Numbered from the stretch's first letter, positions 1 to 10,778 are shown. The stretch is 21,181 nucleotides of DNA from Amanita rubescens (GCA_015039365.1 WION01000758.1:1-21181), one strand, 5' to 3'. Numbers and translations: made by a program. Notes: generated by a model not told the origin, from the letters alone.

Positions 1-509
1 TCGATTATGAGAAGAGGTTCAAACTGGCCGTTTTCTGACGAGTATGTTTTCACGGGCGACGATAATTCGAATTTGGCCGAAGATTCGCGTTTACCTGCGT
101 GTTAAATCAGCGGACCCTATCGTTTTTTGTTGGTGGTGGTGGAAACTGACACAATCCACACCGCCAAACGAAATGTGCTGTGGCGTGCTTGCCGCCCGAT
201 ACTTCGTATTCTTCCTGGGCGAGAGATAAGTAAGATATGTGAACGATATCAAATGACTCGATGTACTCGGCGATTCATAGAGATCCATTTTGGATGTTCT
301 TCGTTGCAACTGGTGCATTTCACCTGAAGATGAAATGAGAATATTAAAGGAAGTGGATTAGAAGAGTTGGACCTTGAAAAAGTATTCGAAATCGTCCGAG
401 GAGGGTGTTAGGTCGGTGACGTTCTCGAGATCAGCTTTAATGGATAGTTGGAGGCGCTGGCGGGGTTGAGAGGTTTGTTCGAGCGTTGAAATGTTGTACT
501 TACCACCAT
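1..509 (-). CDS. CXXC zinc-binding protein, CZIB/DUF866 (UPF0587) family, 3' part outside window
   Basis: Exons on the minus strand: 509-504, 456-373, 323-267, 214-151, 94-1 (continues past the window edge). All four introns are GT-AG, 47-56 nt. The first coding exon is only ATGGTG, joined in frame to RLQLSIKADLENVTDLTP. The 101 residues visible match the N-terminal two thirds of the eukaryotic DUF866 family. Two CxxC pairs, C33/C36 (CTSC) and C68/C71 (CGLC), are the zinc ligands expected of the family; the intervening FVWRC stretch is also typical. The family's biochemical role is poorly defined, so I assign only zinc binding. The start is chosen because upstream sequence is not open and the family begins with a beta-strand right after the initiator. 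It is divergent from the mS35 gene with 152 bp between the two ATGs. The exact C-terminus cannot be seen. Confidence 0.88.
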
Positions 510-661
510 TGTGAAGATGTGGATGGATTGATCAAGAAGTACTCGGAGCTCGCCGATCTGGTGATCATGTAGTCGGAAACTTTCTCTCAGGTTCAGACCA
601 CACCTCGACGCGGAGTAGGCACCATATTCCGCCTGTTTACTACAGTTTATACAAACTCGGG
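510..661. promoter_or_regulatory. Shared divergent promoter, CZIB / mS35
   Basis: Only 152 bp separate the two start codons, so both 5' UTRs and core promoters must lie here. I see no clear TATA box. The arrangement, not a motif, is the evidence. Confidence 0.55.
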
Positions 662-1540
662 ATGGCTTTCACCCTTGCTCGTCTAACGCGCTCAGTAGCA
701 AGGCATCGTCCCTCACCTTTCGCATGCAGGCATTTTTCGCCGTCTGCGACCACTCTTGTGCAGCGCTCCAAGCTTGACGAGGCGTTCAGCCACGAGGATG
801 CATTCGACCTAGTTGACGATGACTTTGACGGCGATGACACTTCGTCTGCTGGCCATCTCATGCTAATGGATCAGCGCCAAACTCTACACTATCTGCGCCT
901 AATTGAACACGAGATGCCAAAACTTGTTGGTAAGTCCCGCTCGCTTTTTTACGTACTCTTACTGACACCGTTTTACCCTCGTAGCATTCAGAAAACCTTT
1001 CGTACCCCCTACTTTGAAGACGCCTGTTGTCGTTCGTTCCATCGAGTATGCTGGAGAAGAGCATCCCGCAGCAGCAAAACGCGTCATTGTTGTTCCTGTG
1101 GACCAACTGCCGCTTACAGGTGAAGACGCTATCCACAAGTTGAAGCTCTTGGCGGGGCCAAGATGGACACCTAATCCTCCCGCTGATGCTGGAGTTAGTA
1201 GTCTAGACAATTGGGGCAACGGGTATATCAAGATATCCTGCGAAGATTTTCCAAAGCCTGCTCAAAATCTCAAGTGGGCAAGTGATGCTCTTGATCGACT
1301 GGTGGCAGAAGCAGAGGTAAGTCATCGTGATGATTTATTTTCCGAGGCCTTTGCTGACTATCGGAGCAGCGGTCTAATGAGGACTTTCGCGATGTGCCAT
1401 TAGACATGCGACACGTGTATTCAAAAGCGCGGAAAGCGAAGAAGGGAGAACATTTGCGCGACCGGGTACTCGGGAGACCGACGTTAGCTGATTTTCCTCA
1501 GGAATGGCTACCGCCTAGTACTTCTGAATCTGTGTCCTAG
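662..1540 (+). CDS. RSM24: Mitochondrial small-subunit ribosomal protein mS35 (Rsm24/MRPS35 family)
   Basis: Exons 662-929, 985-1316 and 1370-1540 give 256 aa; introns of 55 and 53 nt, both GT-AG. The N-terminus (LARLTRSVARHRPSPFACRH) is rich in Arg and free of acidic residues, as expected of a mitochondrial import presequence. The core domain contains KLKLLAGPRW, then NGYIKISCEDFPKPAQN and ASDALDRLVAEAE, matching the MRPS35/Rsm24 domain. The tail RPTLADFPQEWLP is typical of fungal members. The protein is a mitochondrion-specific component of the 37S subunit head. The stop at 1538-1540 follows directly in frame after the second intron. The symbol is assigned by family resemblance to yeast RSM24; fungal annotations may call it mrps35. 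Confidence 0.88.
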
Positions 1541-2008
1541 ACTTGGCTCAATAGACTCTCCCTTTTTTCTGCATGGAACTCGACAATATTGAATGGCCCT
1601 TTGATCACCTTTCTCTCCGTCAATTAGCCGTGCGTGATTTCAAAGCGTCGGTTGAAAGCCATCAGTCCGAGTGATCCGAGAAGGCCCAATTAGTACAAGA
1701 AACGACGGACGGCTTAACATGTTTAACAGAGACGTGCGGGCATACTTACACGTTCATCGTCCCTGTTGGTGGTATAGTGAGGCAAAAGAGCGTGAGTCGC
1801 ACAACTGGTGAATTATCAAAGGTCAAATTGTGATAATAGGAAAGTATCTTTGTTCGTCAGATGCTAACGCCTTTGTTTGCAGCTTAGACATCTTAAAGCA
1901 GTCCAAATTGCAATGACCACCGCATCAATAGATGCAGGCCACGCTATTACGCCATGAAATGATAAATAACAGACGGTAAATGTCGTGTCAACTTAATACC
2001 CTGCGACT

Positions 2009-2024
2009 GCCCGCCCGCCCGCCC
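2009..2024. repeat. Short GCCC tetranucleotide repeat
   Basis: Four perfect GCCC units, followed directly by an imperfect TACC/TATC run to about 2038. A simple-sequence tract in the gene-free interval; no function is implied. Confidence 0.8.
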
Positions 2025-2640
2025 TACCTATCTACCTAACGCCCTCTCTACTACTTTATCCATGGAATCAGCTGATGCCAGAACGGCACTTCTATCAATA
2101 TACCTGTCCCGAAACGCACGGACACACGAATCAGGAAACGAGTCGGTTCCGTCATCACCTCATAGAACCAAAGGGCGAAAGGCGGGTCATACGTCGAGAT
2201 CGCGGCCAGGCTCTGATCGGTTCTTCGGCGGGGGAAGAACGATATATGGCGTATCAGATACAGAAGGATTTGGAGCCACATGGATATCGGGGAAGGGGGA
2301 GGAAGGGCGGGTGGGGTGGGAGGCAGCGGATGAGATGTTCCTGGAGTATATTAATATTGAACAGTGCAGCGAGGATGCCGCCATGTTGTAGTATGTATCT
2401 ATAGAAATCATGAAATCGCACGGAAACACAATGTAAACACGTGTGGGGCGGGCCCCATGCTAACAACAATGAAGCAGCCGAAGCACAAGTTATCCTGGGT
2501 AAAGTCAGCGTAATATTTCTTGTCTGTGCGACGCTAAGCAGCGGATATCAGGCGCTATTGTTACCTAAACCGCGGCTTGGAGCGTTTGGCGCAGCCACCG
2601 AGGCCAAACAGTCGCAACATCGCCCGACTTCTTTCGCGCG

Positions 2641-2709
2641 TCCTGTTTCCTCCCGCTTAAAAGTATTTTTCCCACTTCCTGCCCTTCCTTCCTTATTCTC
2701 CCCTTCCAG
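2641..2709 (+). promoter_or_regulatory. Pyrimidine-rich tract upstream of CDC3
   Basis: From about 2641 to the ATG at 2710 the plus strand is strongly C/T rich. CT-rich tracts next to the start are common in highly expressed filamentous-fungal genes, where they replace or accompany TATA boxes. The tract ends in CCTTCCAG directly before ATG, which also resembles a splice acceptor, so a 5'-UTR intron is possible. Confidence 0.45.
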
Positions 2710-4413
2710 ATGGCCGACTCTTATTCCTCCCGTTCACCTGGCTATTCCTCTAGTGGCCTTCCAAATGGTTCATCCGTAACCCCCACCACTGCTTCCCTAC
2801 CTCTCGCTCAGACATCCACCATTCGCAAGAAATTGATGGGTTATGTCGGCTTCGCAAACCTGCCTAACCAGGTCCATAGGAAGAGCGTTAGGAAAGGTTT
2901 CCAGTTTACTGCCATGGTCGTCGGTGTGTTTGCTTTCTTCCGCTTAAAGTTGAACTTGTTTCCCAATTTGTCCTTAGGCGAATCTGGTCTCGGAAAGTCG
3001 ACCCTCATCAACACACTCTTCAACACTACGCTCTACCCTCCTAAGGAGCCCATTCCTCCCGCAGCGGAGAGGGCCAAGACTGTTTCCATTGAGAGCATCG
3101 ACGCTGGCAAGTCTCCGTCATCCTCGGCTTCGAAGCGCCTTTTTTTTACGTCTTACGTACAGATATCGAAGAGAACGGTGTCCGTCTCCATCTCACCGTC
3201 GTCGATACCCCAGGGTTCGGTGATTTTGTAAACAATGACGAAAGGTAAATTTTCCGTCTTTCTTCCGTGTCCTCACTGTTAACGCAGCTTCTTCTAGTTG
3301 GAAACCCATAGTCGAGAACATCGAGTCACGATTTGACTCGTATCTTGAACTTGAAAACCGCGTCAACCGTTCCAAGATTGTTGACAACCGCGTTCACGCG
3401 TGTCTTTACTTTATTCAACCCACTGGTCACTCGTAAGCATACGCCGGCACCTTGGTTAACCTCGAGCTAATGTAGTATCATTAGTCTTAAACAAATTGAT
3501 ATCGAGTTTATGAGGAGACTCCATACCAAAGTTAACCTTATTCCCATAATTGCAAAGGCTGATACTCTCACGGACGAAGAGGTCCTTGCCTTCAAGGAGA
3601 GGGTTAGTATGAACAATGTTTACTTTTTGAGCTATACTCACGCATATATACTCTTATAGATCTTGTCCGACATTGCTTCCCATAACATTCATATATTCCA
3701 GGCACCCACCTACGACAATGAGGATGAAGAGACTTTGGCCGAGGCTGAGGAGATTGCAAGCAAGATACCGTTCGCCGTTGTTGGCTCTGACAAGTATGTT
3801 CAGACGCCCGACGGTCGCACCGTACGAGGCCGTGCGTACCCATGGGGTGTAGTCGAGGTGGACAATGAGGACCACTGTGACTTTGTTAAGCTCAGACAGA
3901 TGCTCGTTCGCACATATATGGAGGAGCTCAGAGAGTACACCAACGATGTACTCTATGAGAACTGGAGAACGGAAAAACTGCTCAGCATGGGTGTTGCTCA
4001 AGATTCAACCGTCTTCAAGGAAGTCAAGTATGTCCAACATTTTGTTTGAGTAGTAGAAAGGCTAATCATGCTGTCAGCCCCGCTGCGAGAATGCAAGAGG
4101 AACGAGTTCTGCACGAGGCCAAGCTTGCCAAGATGGAGGCCGAGATGAGGATGGTGTTCGAACAGAAGGTGCAGGAAAAGGAAGCCAAGCTCAAACAGTC
4201 CGAAGAGGAGTTGTATGCTCGTCACAGAGAAATGAAAGAGTCGCTAGAAAAACAACGCAACGAGCTAGAAGAGAAGAAGAGGAGGATCGAGAGTGGTCGA
4301 CCATTGACGCCAGAGAAGACTCCTGTACGTGTTTCCCCTTTGGCACATGTGAAATCCGACTGATTCTTTTTCCTTCACAGACCAACAGGAAGAAGGGTGG
4401 TTTCCTTCGTTAA
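2710..4413 (+). CDS. CDC3: Septin, Cdc3/AspB subgroup
   Basis: Exons 2710-2923, 2978-3106, 3163-3244, 3298-3432, 3485-3602, 3660-4027, 4078-4324 and 4381-4413 give 441 aa. Septins are GTP-binding filament proteins at the bud neck, septum and hyphal cortex. A Ser/Thr/Pro-rich N-terminus (1-35) precedes the polybasic stretch HRKSVRK. The GTPase motifs are GESGLGKST (residues 72-80), DTPGFGDF (129-136) and AKAD (210-213). The septin unique element around ENWRTEKL follows, then a predicted coiled coil over roughly the last 90 residues, rich in E, K and R with heptad-like spacing. The strong match to the fungal Cdc3/AspB set ([23 protein letters not shown]) separates it from Cdc10, which lacks the coiled coil. 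The second intron (3107-3162) is GC-AG; only this splice joins ESIDA to DIEENGVRL in frame. The last exon is 33 nt. Confidence 0.95.
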
Positions 4414-4761
4414 AAATCAGATCTTGCCTCATGAACATTGACTTTCTCTCTCACACGTTATCTCTGTGCCGTACCTCTCCTTTTAGTACTTGTTTTTTCT
4501 TTCTTTCTGTAATTGATTTACTTCCTTCGATCTTCCTGTCTTGATTCACTACGAACGATCCCTACACTCGTTTTATATGGATATCCTCTACTGCTCTCTC
4601 TTCTAGTACGTCTACAGCGATGTTCCATTCTGATTGACGTGGAGTTATCATACTCTTGATGACAATATACCATGGTGTCGACACAACCAGAAAATTGGCT
4701 TGATCAACAACTACAAACCGACACTCTTACCTGCTTTCACTCACGATCCGAGACCCTGAAT
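4414..4761. other. Intergenic: CDC3 3' end and MTR10 upstream region
   Basis: 348 bp between two same-strand genes. The first two thirds are T/C rich, consistent with a 3' UTR. An ATG at 4672 (context ACCATGG) is in frame with the MTR10 start at 4762 with no stop between, so part of this stretch could code for a 30-residue N-terminal extension. Confidence 0.5.
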
Positions 4762-7700
4762 ATGGCCGAAATACAAGCCCTCTTATCAGCCATTGATGTC
4801 TTTAGCAGAGCCCCCGACAAGACTTCGTTAGAGAACGCAAATTCTTGGCTTCAAGAATTTCAGCATTCTGTAAATGATATTTCGCCTGTGGCCAGTCTCC
4901 CGACCAGCACCTCTGATTGTGTCCCACTCCGCCCTGTCTGCTAGCCTGAAGCATGGACGACCTGTAATGTCCTCCTTTCATCTCCCGATGTGCCCCCCGC
5001 GGCCAAACTATTTGCCGCCCAAACGCTTAGGACCAAAGTGAGTTTCGTCCAATGCCGTCACTTTCATATTTGTTTCCGATTCCGATGATCGTCTAGGTCG
5101 TGTATGATCTGGATCAAGTAGACCCGCAAAACTTGCGTGCCCTGCGCGATACCTTGCTGGCGCACCTCGAAAGGTACCATATTGGACCTCGTAATATTAT
5201 CGTGCAATTATGCCTCGCAATTTCCGGGCTTGCGTTGCAATATCCTGATTGGAAGAATGCAGTACCGCAGATGATCGATTCCTTTGGGAGAATACCAGCG
5301 ATGGTACCAACGTTGCTGCAGTTTTTAACTGTTCTTCCCGAAGAAATCTCAAGTAACACGAAAATACCTGTGACGGTCAGTGTTTCATTGCGAGACTCCT
5401 TTCGTCTTCCTATCTGGTTATTGCACAGGACCACGACTTCAAGGAAAAATTCGAAGATCTGTTGACCACTAATTCGAAGCAGGTCCTGGATTTGCTTTCC
5501 ATGTACATTCAAGCTGCTGGTGCGGAGGCAACCTGCTTGTCTAAGATTTTTACTCATGGGACGCAGGAGTCACGATAGCTGTCCAGTCTCAGGTATTTGA
5601 CTGTTTACGTAGCTGGCTTATTGCAGGCGAAGTTAGCACCAAAGACCTTGCAAAAACTCCTCTTTTCCCATATGCCTTCGAGGCGCTAGGATCAATCGAA
5701 TTGTTTGATTCCGCCGTTGACGTCATTTGCGAGCTGATACATGAAACGCAAGAAATAGATGAAAATATGCCCATCATACAACTCATTGTGCCAAGAGTTA
5801 TTGCTTTGAAGCCCATGCTGTTCAAAGATCGCGACGATCCTGACAAGATAAAAGGATACGCGAAAATCTTCAGCGAGGCAGGCGAAACGTACCGCACTCT
5901 TCTCCTCCAACACACCGAAACTTTCTTTCCAATCGTCGAAGCAATTGGCGAATGTTCCGCATACCCCGATCTGGATATTGTTCCAATTACGTTCCAGTTC
6001 TGGTCACGCCTTGCCTCGATGATAGGAAAGAGGACTTCAGTCCCGCCAGTATTTCTTGACGCCTATCAAGCTTTGATGAGCGTTATTATCAATCATTTAC
6101 ACTTCCCTTCCGACGAGACCATGCTTTCAGGCCAAGAAGCTGAAAACTTCCGTTCGTTCAGACACATCATGGGCGATACGCTCAAGGATTGCTGCCTTGT
6201 CCTGCGAACTGAAAATTGCCTCAATGCGACATACCAGATGATAACGACTGCACTGGCACGTGCTCCAGACGCAGTTTCGTGGCAAGAAGTTGAGGCCCCC
6301 TTGTTTGCCATGAGGTCTATGGGAGCAGAGGTGGACTTGTCGGATCAGGTTGCGGTGCCTAAGATCATGGACCTTATTCCTCAGCTACCGAGCCACCCTC
6401 GCGTTCGTTATGCCGCCTTGTTGATTATTGCCCGCTATACGGAATGGATCAACAAGCATCCTGCATACATCAACCCGCAGTTGCAGTACATTGCAGGAGG
6501 TTTTGAAGACACCGACCCAGAGGTTTGCGCCGCTGCTGGTCATGCACTTAAGTATCTGTGCCAAGATTGTAGTCAGGTACAGTATTGTTCTATGCTAGAG
6601 AAGTTTATAAGACTCATGTCTCGCAGCATCTTGCCGATTTTTTGCCTACACTCCATACATTCCTTAAGACCATCGGTGCGAACTTGGTGCAAGATGACCG
6701 GCGGCACATCTATGAAGCTATTGGACACGTCATATCGGCAATGCCAATGGACCGAGCAGCGGAGTCACTTAGGACGTTTTCCGTGGACATACTCGCAAAT
6801 GTTCATGCGTTGGTAAACAAGTCGAATCCCACACAAGTAGAGCTGCAAAGTGTTGGAGGTAAGTATAGTTGTTTCTCATGGGTCAGGTTACCGACGATCG
6901 TTACAGAAGGACTGGAGAATTTGGAGGTCTTACTCCGCCTCGTCCGAACCTTTGGGGAGGAGTTACCAGCGGCCTGTCAAGACAGCTGCCCCCAAGCATG
7001 GGCAGTGTTTGATAGCTTGTTGATGAAGTACGGATCGATGTTCAACCTTGCCGAGGGCAGTCTTCGCGTGCTGCGGCATGGCCTGACCCTCTTTGGTCCT
7101 GCGGTGTTACCGATTGCACCTACCGCACTCAACAGAATGTCCCAAGGCTTTGGTGCAACGGCATTCCCCAGCTACCTCTGGATGGCTGGAAAGATTGTAG
7201 GTGAATTCGGAGGACAGGATAATCAAGCTCTCCGCACATCAATGCAAGAATTGTACGAACGCTCAACTAGTAAAGTGGTGTCTCTTTTGCAAACAAAGTC
7301 TGCAGGAGATATCCCAGATGGTAATTTAGACCTTCTCGTGATAGTAATTGGGTTTGACTCTTTTGGCTAGTCATGGAAGATTATGTCCAAATGCTCATCC
7401 GTTTCGTTGAACATGCCCCCGATGTGTTCTTCCAGAATGCGGCATTTGAAAATGCATTTAAAGCTTCGATGGTGGCTCTGACACTAGTTCATACGGACAT
7501 AGTATTTGCTGCCCTAGAACTCTTCCGGTCCATCTTTACACACGACTGCTTGGATACAAGCGCTCCCGCAGCGCTGCCCGCATTCCCTTTATATGCATCG
7601 GCAATCCACAGAGTAGTCGACAAGGAAGGTTACACATTTTTGGGATACATCTTGACTGGGCTAGTGGGCGATTTCCCAGAAGAGTCTAAGCCGCTGGTTG

Positions 7701-7989
7701 CCTCTATTGTCCGGTCTCTCGCAATGTCATGGCCGACACAGATCCAAGCATGGCTACCTCCTGTGCTGCAGCAGTTGCCGGTATCGAAAGTTCCCAATGA
7801 AGAGAAATCCAATTTCTTGACAGACATTACAAGGTAGGAACTAGCCAGTGCAGTCTATAGCCCCTACTCACTGGAGCTCACAGCGCCGTGAATGATAGGC
7901 GATACGAAAAGGTAAAGCAGGCCGTTAATGGGCTGAATAGAGCTGCGAAGAGGGCAAGGGACAGAAGACATGTATTGGAAAACGCGTAG
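4762..7989 (+). CDS. MTR10: Importin-beta family nuclear transport receptor, Mtr10/Transportin-3 type
   Basis: Nine exons: 4762-4869, 4945-5037, 5097-5375, 5429-5519, 5567-6576, 6627-6858, 6907-7320, 7371-7833 and 7884-7989, giving 931 aa, the usual size for this family. All introns are GT-AG, 47-75 nt. The protein is an alpha-helical HEAT-repeat solenoid; the N-terminal segment (MAEIQALLSAIDVFSRAPDK) is the Ran-binding importin-beta N-domain region. Conserved blocks include LCLAISGLALQ, NMPIIQLIVPRVIALKP, FQFWSRLAS, FRSFRHIMGDTLKDCC and RVRYAALLIIARYTEWI. Yeast Mtr10 imports the SR-like mRNA-binding protein Npl3, and Transportin-3 imports SR proteins; that role is inferred by family. The start at 4762 fits the family N-terminus; an in-frame ATG at 4672 would add 30 unmatched residues. 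The basic C-terminus (AAKRARDRRHV) is a family feature. The intron at 6859-6906 is 48 nt and stop-free in frame. Confidence 0.92.
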
Positions 7990-8100
7990 ATGTATTAGTT
8001 TACAAAATCTATAAGATTGTGTAGTTTACCCCGTTCGGCGCTGCGCCAATCAAACCGGCTATTGCGAATAGTTCCGTATAAATCTCCTTTCTCTCAAACC

Positions 8101-9665
8101 ATGTTCCACGTCCGCCGGTCGCTGTTGTGCGGTAGGTTTATTTCACGTATCCATATTTGCGTCTCACACCTCTCTTTTCAGTCGGACGCCGGCCGTTTTC
8201 CCAATCGGCGGTGCGGCAGAGTTATGACGATACCATAAAAAACTTGCTCGTCCACAAAGACACCAAGGTCATATGCCAAGGGTTCACAGGCAAAACTGTG
8301 CGTAATCGCCAACTGACAGGATATACCGTGGTCACACACGTCTTTCTGGATAGGCAACGTTTCACTCTAGGGAAGCCATTGCCTATGGAACCAAAATGGT
8401 TGGCGGCGTTTCACCCAGTAGGGCTGGCCAAATGCATCTTGGCCTTCCTGTGTTCGGCAGCGTTAAAGAGGTGAGTCGTACGAGTTGTTCCCGTACAAGA
8501 GGTCATTGACGCATGGTAACAGGCTGTCCGGGAAACCAAACCAGATGCTTCCGTTGTATATGTCCCGCCTCCCTTCGCTGCCGACTCTATCATCGAGGCA
8601 ATCGAAAACGAGATTTCGCTCATTGTGTGCATAACGGAAGGTATCCCTCAGGCAGACGAAATCAGGGTAACGACCGTTCCTATTCGGTTACATTGTTTTA
8701 GGCTGACGGATTGTGCTCTAGGTTATGAACGCGCTTAAGAGTCAGTCTCGTTCGAGGTTGGTGGGTCCGAATTGTCCCGGAGGTCAGTATGAACATTACG
8801 TTTTCGACATTATTCTTCCATACGCCGCGCACAAGGTTATTCAGCCTGTGCGAGCTCTTGTTGTAACTGAACATTGTTTTCGCGATGCAAAACCTGACTG
8901 GACAGGACGTAACAAAGCTAATGTGCATCTTCAGTGATTAACCCGCTCGGTTGTAAGATGGGCATTCAGCCTGGACACATACACAAACCGGGAAAGATCG
9001 GTGCGTTCCCAGTACATAGTAATTGTTTACCGCCATTCTAAATCACTTTCAGGTATTGTGTCTCGTTCAGGAACACTGACATACGAGGCTGTGGCGCAGA
9101 CCACTAATGTTGGCCTTGGTCAATCATTATGTGTTGGTATTGGCGGTGATCCATTCCCTGGCACGCAACATGTCGACGTTGTCAAGGTGTTCCTTGACGA
9201 TCCCAACACCGAAGGTACGATCAATGTTGGAGACATATTCATTGCCGTTCTTAAGTTTAAACAATACAGGTATCGTATTCATTGGTGAAATTGGGGGATC
9301 CATGGAAGAAGAAGCGGCTGATTATCTGGAGAAATATAACAAGACAAGGGCCAATCCCAAGCCTGTAGTAGCATTCATTGCAGGAGTCACAGCTCCTCCA
9401 GGAAGGCGTATGGGCCATGCAGGTGCAATCATTTCTGGCGGTAAAGGTAATCGATTCGATTTGGCTCATATAATTAGTATCCTCATGCTGCGTTTGTAGG
9501 TGCTGCTGTCGACAAGGTGAAAGCTCTGCAAAAAGCAGGCGTCATTGTCACCGACAGTCCTGCGCATATCGGATCAGAGATCCTCAAGGTTGGGATTTCG
9601 TCTCTTCCACTATGTATATTGCTAATACTGCATCATAGGCGATGCAGGCAGCAGGACTTGTTTGA
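8101..9665 (+). CDS. LSC1: Succinyl-CoA ligase alpha subunit, mitochondrial
   Basis: Ten exons: 8101-8131, 8182-8297, 8354-8470, 8523-8666, 8722-8782, 8935-9000, 9053-9214, 9270-9446, 9500-9588 and 9639-9665; 329 aa, the family length. The enzyme makes ATP or GTP from succinyl-CoA in the TCA cycle. A basic presequence ([20 protein letters not shown]) suggests import into the matrix. The CoA-binding domain shows QGFTGKTATFH (residues 43-53), then GPNCPGVINP (151-160) and the ligase domain SRSGTLTYE. The phosphorylated histidine is H282 in [15 protein letters not shown]. All introns are GT-AG; eight are 50-56 nt, while the fifth (8783-8934) is 152 nt. The ATG lies 111 bp after the MTR10 stop and the gene ends 71 bp before the next start. 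No broken residues were seen. Confidence 0.96.
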
Positions 9666-9695
9666 ACTGAATAGACTAGAGTTACTTACTTAGCT

Positions 9696-9702
9696 TATAT
9701 AA
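9696..9702 (+). promoter_or_regulatory. TATA-like element upstream of the ACB-ankyrin gene
   Basis: TATATAA lies 35 bp before the ATG at 9737, inside the 71-bp gap after LSC1. It sits only 31 bp after the LSC1 stop, so it must overlap the LSC1 3' UTR. The position would place transcription start very near the ATG. Confidence 0.4.
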
Positions 9703-9736
9703 TAGAACGTAACATTTCTACTCGTTTTGTCGTGCT

Positions 9737-10627
9737 ATGGCCTCTTACTCTCCTTCATCTACTTTTTACGAGGCGGCCGGTCATCTATCGAATGCATCAT
9801 CGCTATCTAACGTTCCAACGAGTGTAAAACTTGAGGTCGCTAAACCTTTCCCCGAGATGTTATCAGCCAGCAGAGTTCCTAATTTGTGCGCCCTTGCTTT
9901 TAGCTTTATGGCCTTTTCAAATATCTTACGACGTCCACGGCACCCTCTACTACGCGGCCATCTATATTCGACATGGCACAGCGCGCGAAATGGGACGCTT
10001 GGAAGAATACGGGAAATAAATATTCGAATCCGGAAGAAGCTGAAGCAAGATACATCGAGATCGCCAAGAACCTCGGTTGGATTGAAGGGGTTACCATAGA
10101 ACAAGAGGACGCGGATGAAATAGACTTGAATGCGCTCGATGACGAGCCAGAGGTAAAAGAAGGAAACGCGAGCAACATTTCTGACAGCGGAGGGCTGGGC
10201 CTTAAAGTGAGCAAGGCGCAGCCACCGGTATCCGTGGAAGATCACAGTATACACGGCTTGGCTATTGATAATGATGTTGCTGGTTTGACAGCGCTTCTGG
10301 AGAAAAATCTTAATGTGGACCTCAATGCAAGAGATGAATTCGTGAGTAAATCTCTCACTTAACTTGGGCTTCTGTGACGAGTTTCTCCACAGAAATATAC
10401 AGCATTACATCTGGCAGCGGATCGGGGCAACGTACAAGCTGTGAAGTTGCTATTAGCAAAAGGTGCGGACCAATCTCTCAAGGTGCGTTGTTCCTCCGAG
10501 TGGGAGTGTGTTTTCCTGGCTTACATCTGCTGAATAGGACCCCGACAATTTGACAGCGCGGGAGCTGGCAGAAACCGCTGGCCATGAAGATGTTGTAAAA
10601 TTATTGTCAAATGCATCTTATACGTGA
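9737..10627 (+). CDS. Acyl-CoA-binding protein with C-terminal ankyrin repeats (ACBD6-like)
   Basis: Exons 9737-9835, 9904-10341, 10393-10482 and 10538-10627 give 238 aa. The N-terminal acyl-CoA-binding domain (about residues 8-95) has the diagnostic blocks KLELYGLFKYLT and AKWDAWKNTGNKYSNPEEAE, with Lys31 and Tyr35 at the usual acyl-CoA contact positions. An acidic linker follows (about 98-130). Two to three ankyrin repeats occupy roughly 146-235: HGLAIDNDVAGLTALLE, then KYTALHLAADRGNVQAVKLL, then LTARELAETAGHEDVVKLL. The architecture matches animal ACBD6 and related fungal proteins that bind long-chain acyl-CoAs; the partner of the ankyrin part is unknown. All introns are GT-AG and phase 0, so the domains are cleanly separable at exon level. 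The gene converges with bS16m, with 151 bp between stops. Confidence 0.9.
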
Positions 10628-10778
10628 TTACAATCCATGTAGCAAATATAAATGATTTAACCATCCGCAATGTATATATGAATAATGGCAGTACGGCGTT
10701 ACATCCCGTGCTTTGTGTAATTCGACCAAGCTTAGCGCCATTCCGATTCGTATAGCGCGCGAGATTGAATTTCACATA

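Larger units (their letters stand above)
1541..2709. other. Largest gene-free stretch, between mS35 and CDC3
   Basis: This 1169-bp interval holds the mS35 3' UTR and the CDC3 upstream region. No conserved protein or RNA gene is recognised. Several overlapping ORFs of about 110 codons run through 2050-2430 on both strands. They overlap one another, resemble no family I know, and are what a GC-richer low-stop stretch would give by chance. Isolated splice-like signals occur on both strands around 1690-1882 (see findings), so a short spliced transcript is not excluded. Confidence 0.5.

Noticed and set aside
1758..1830. tRNA-like start (TCCCTGTTGG and an A-box-like TGGTATAGTGAGG)
   Set aside because: No matching acceptor-stem 3' strand, no proper B box and no anticodon arm follow.
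5114..5557. 147-codon minus-strand ORF within MTR10
   Set aside because: Antisense to well-conserved importin exons; no family resemblance.
9781..10254. 157-codon minus-strand ORF opposite the ACB-ankyrin gene
   Set aside because: It lies antisense to conserved coding sequence, has no recognisable domain, and is explained as a shadow frame.
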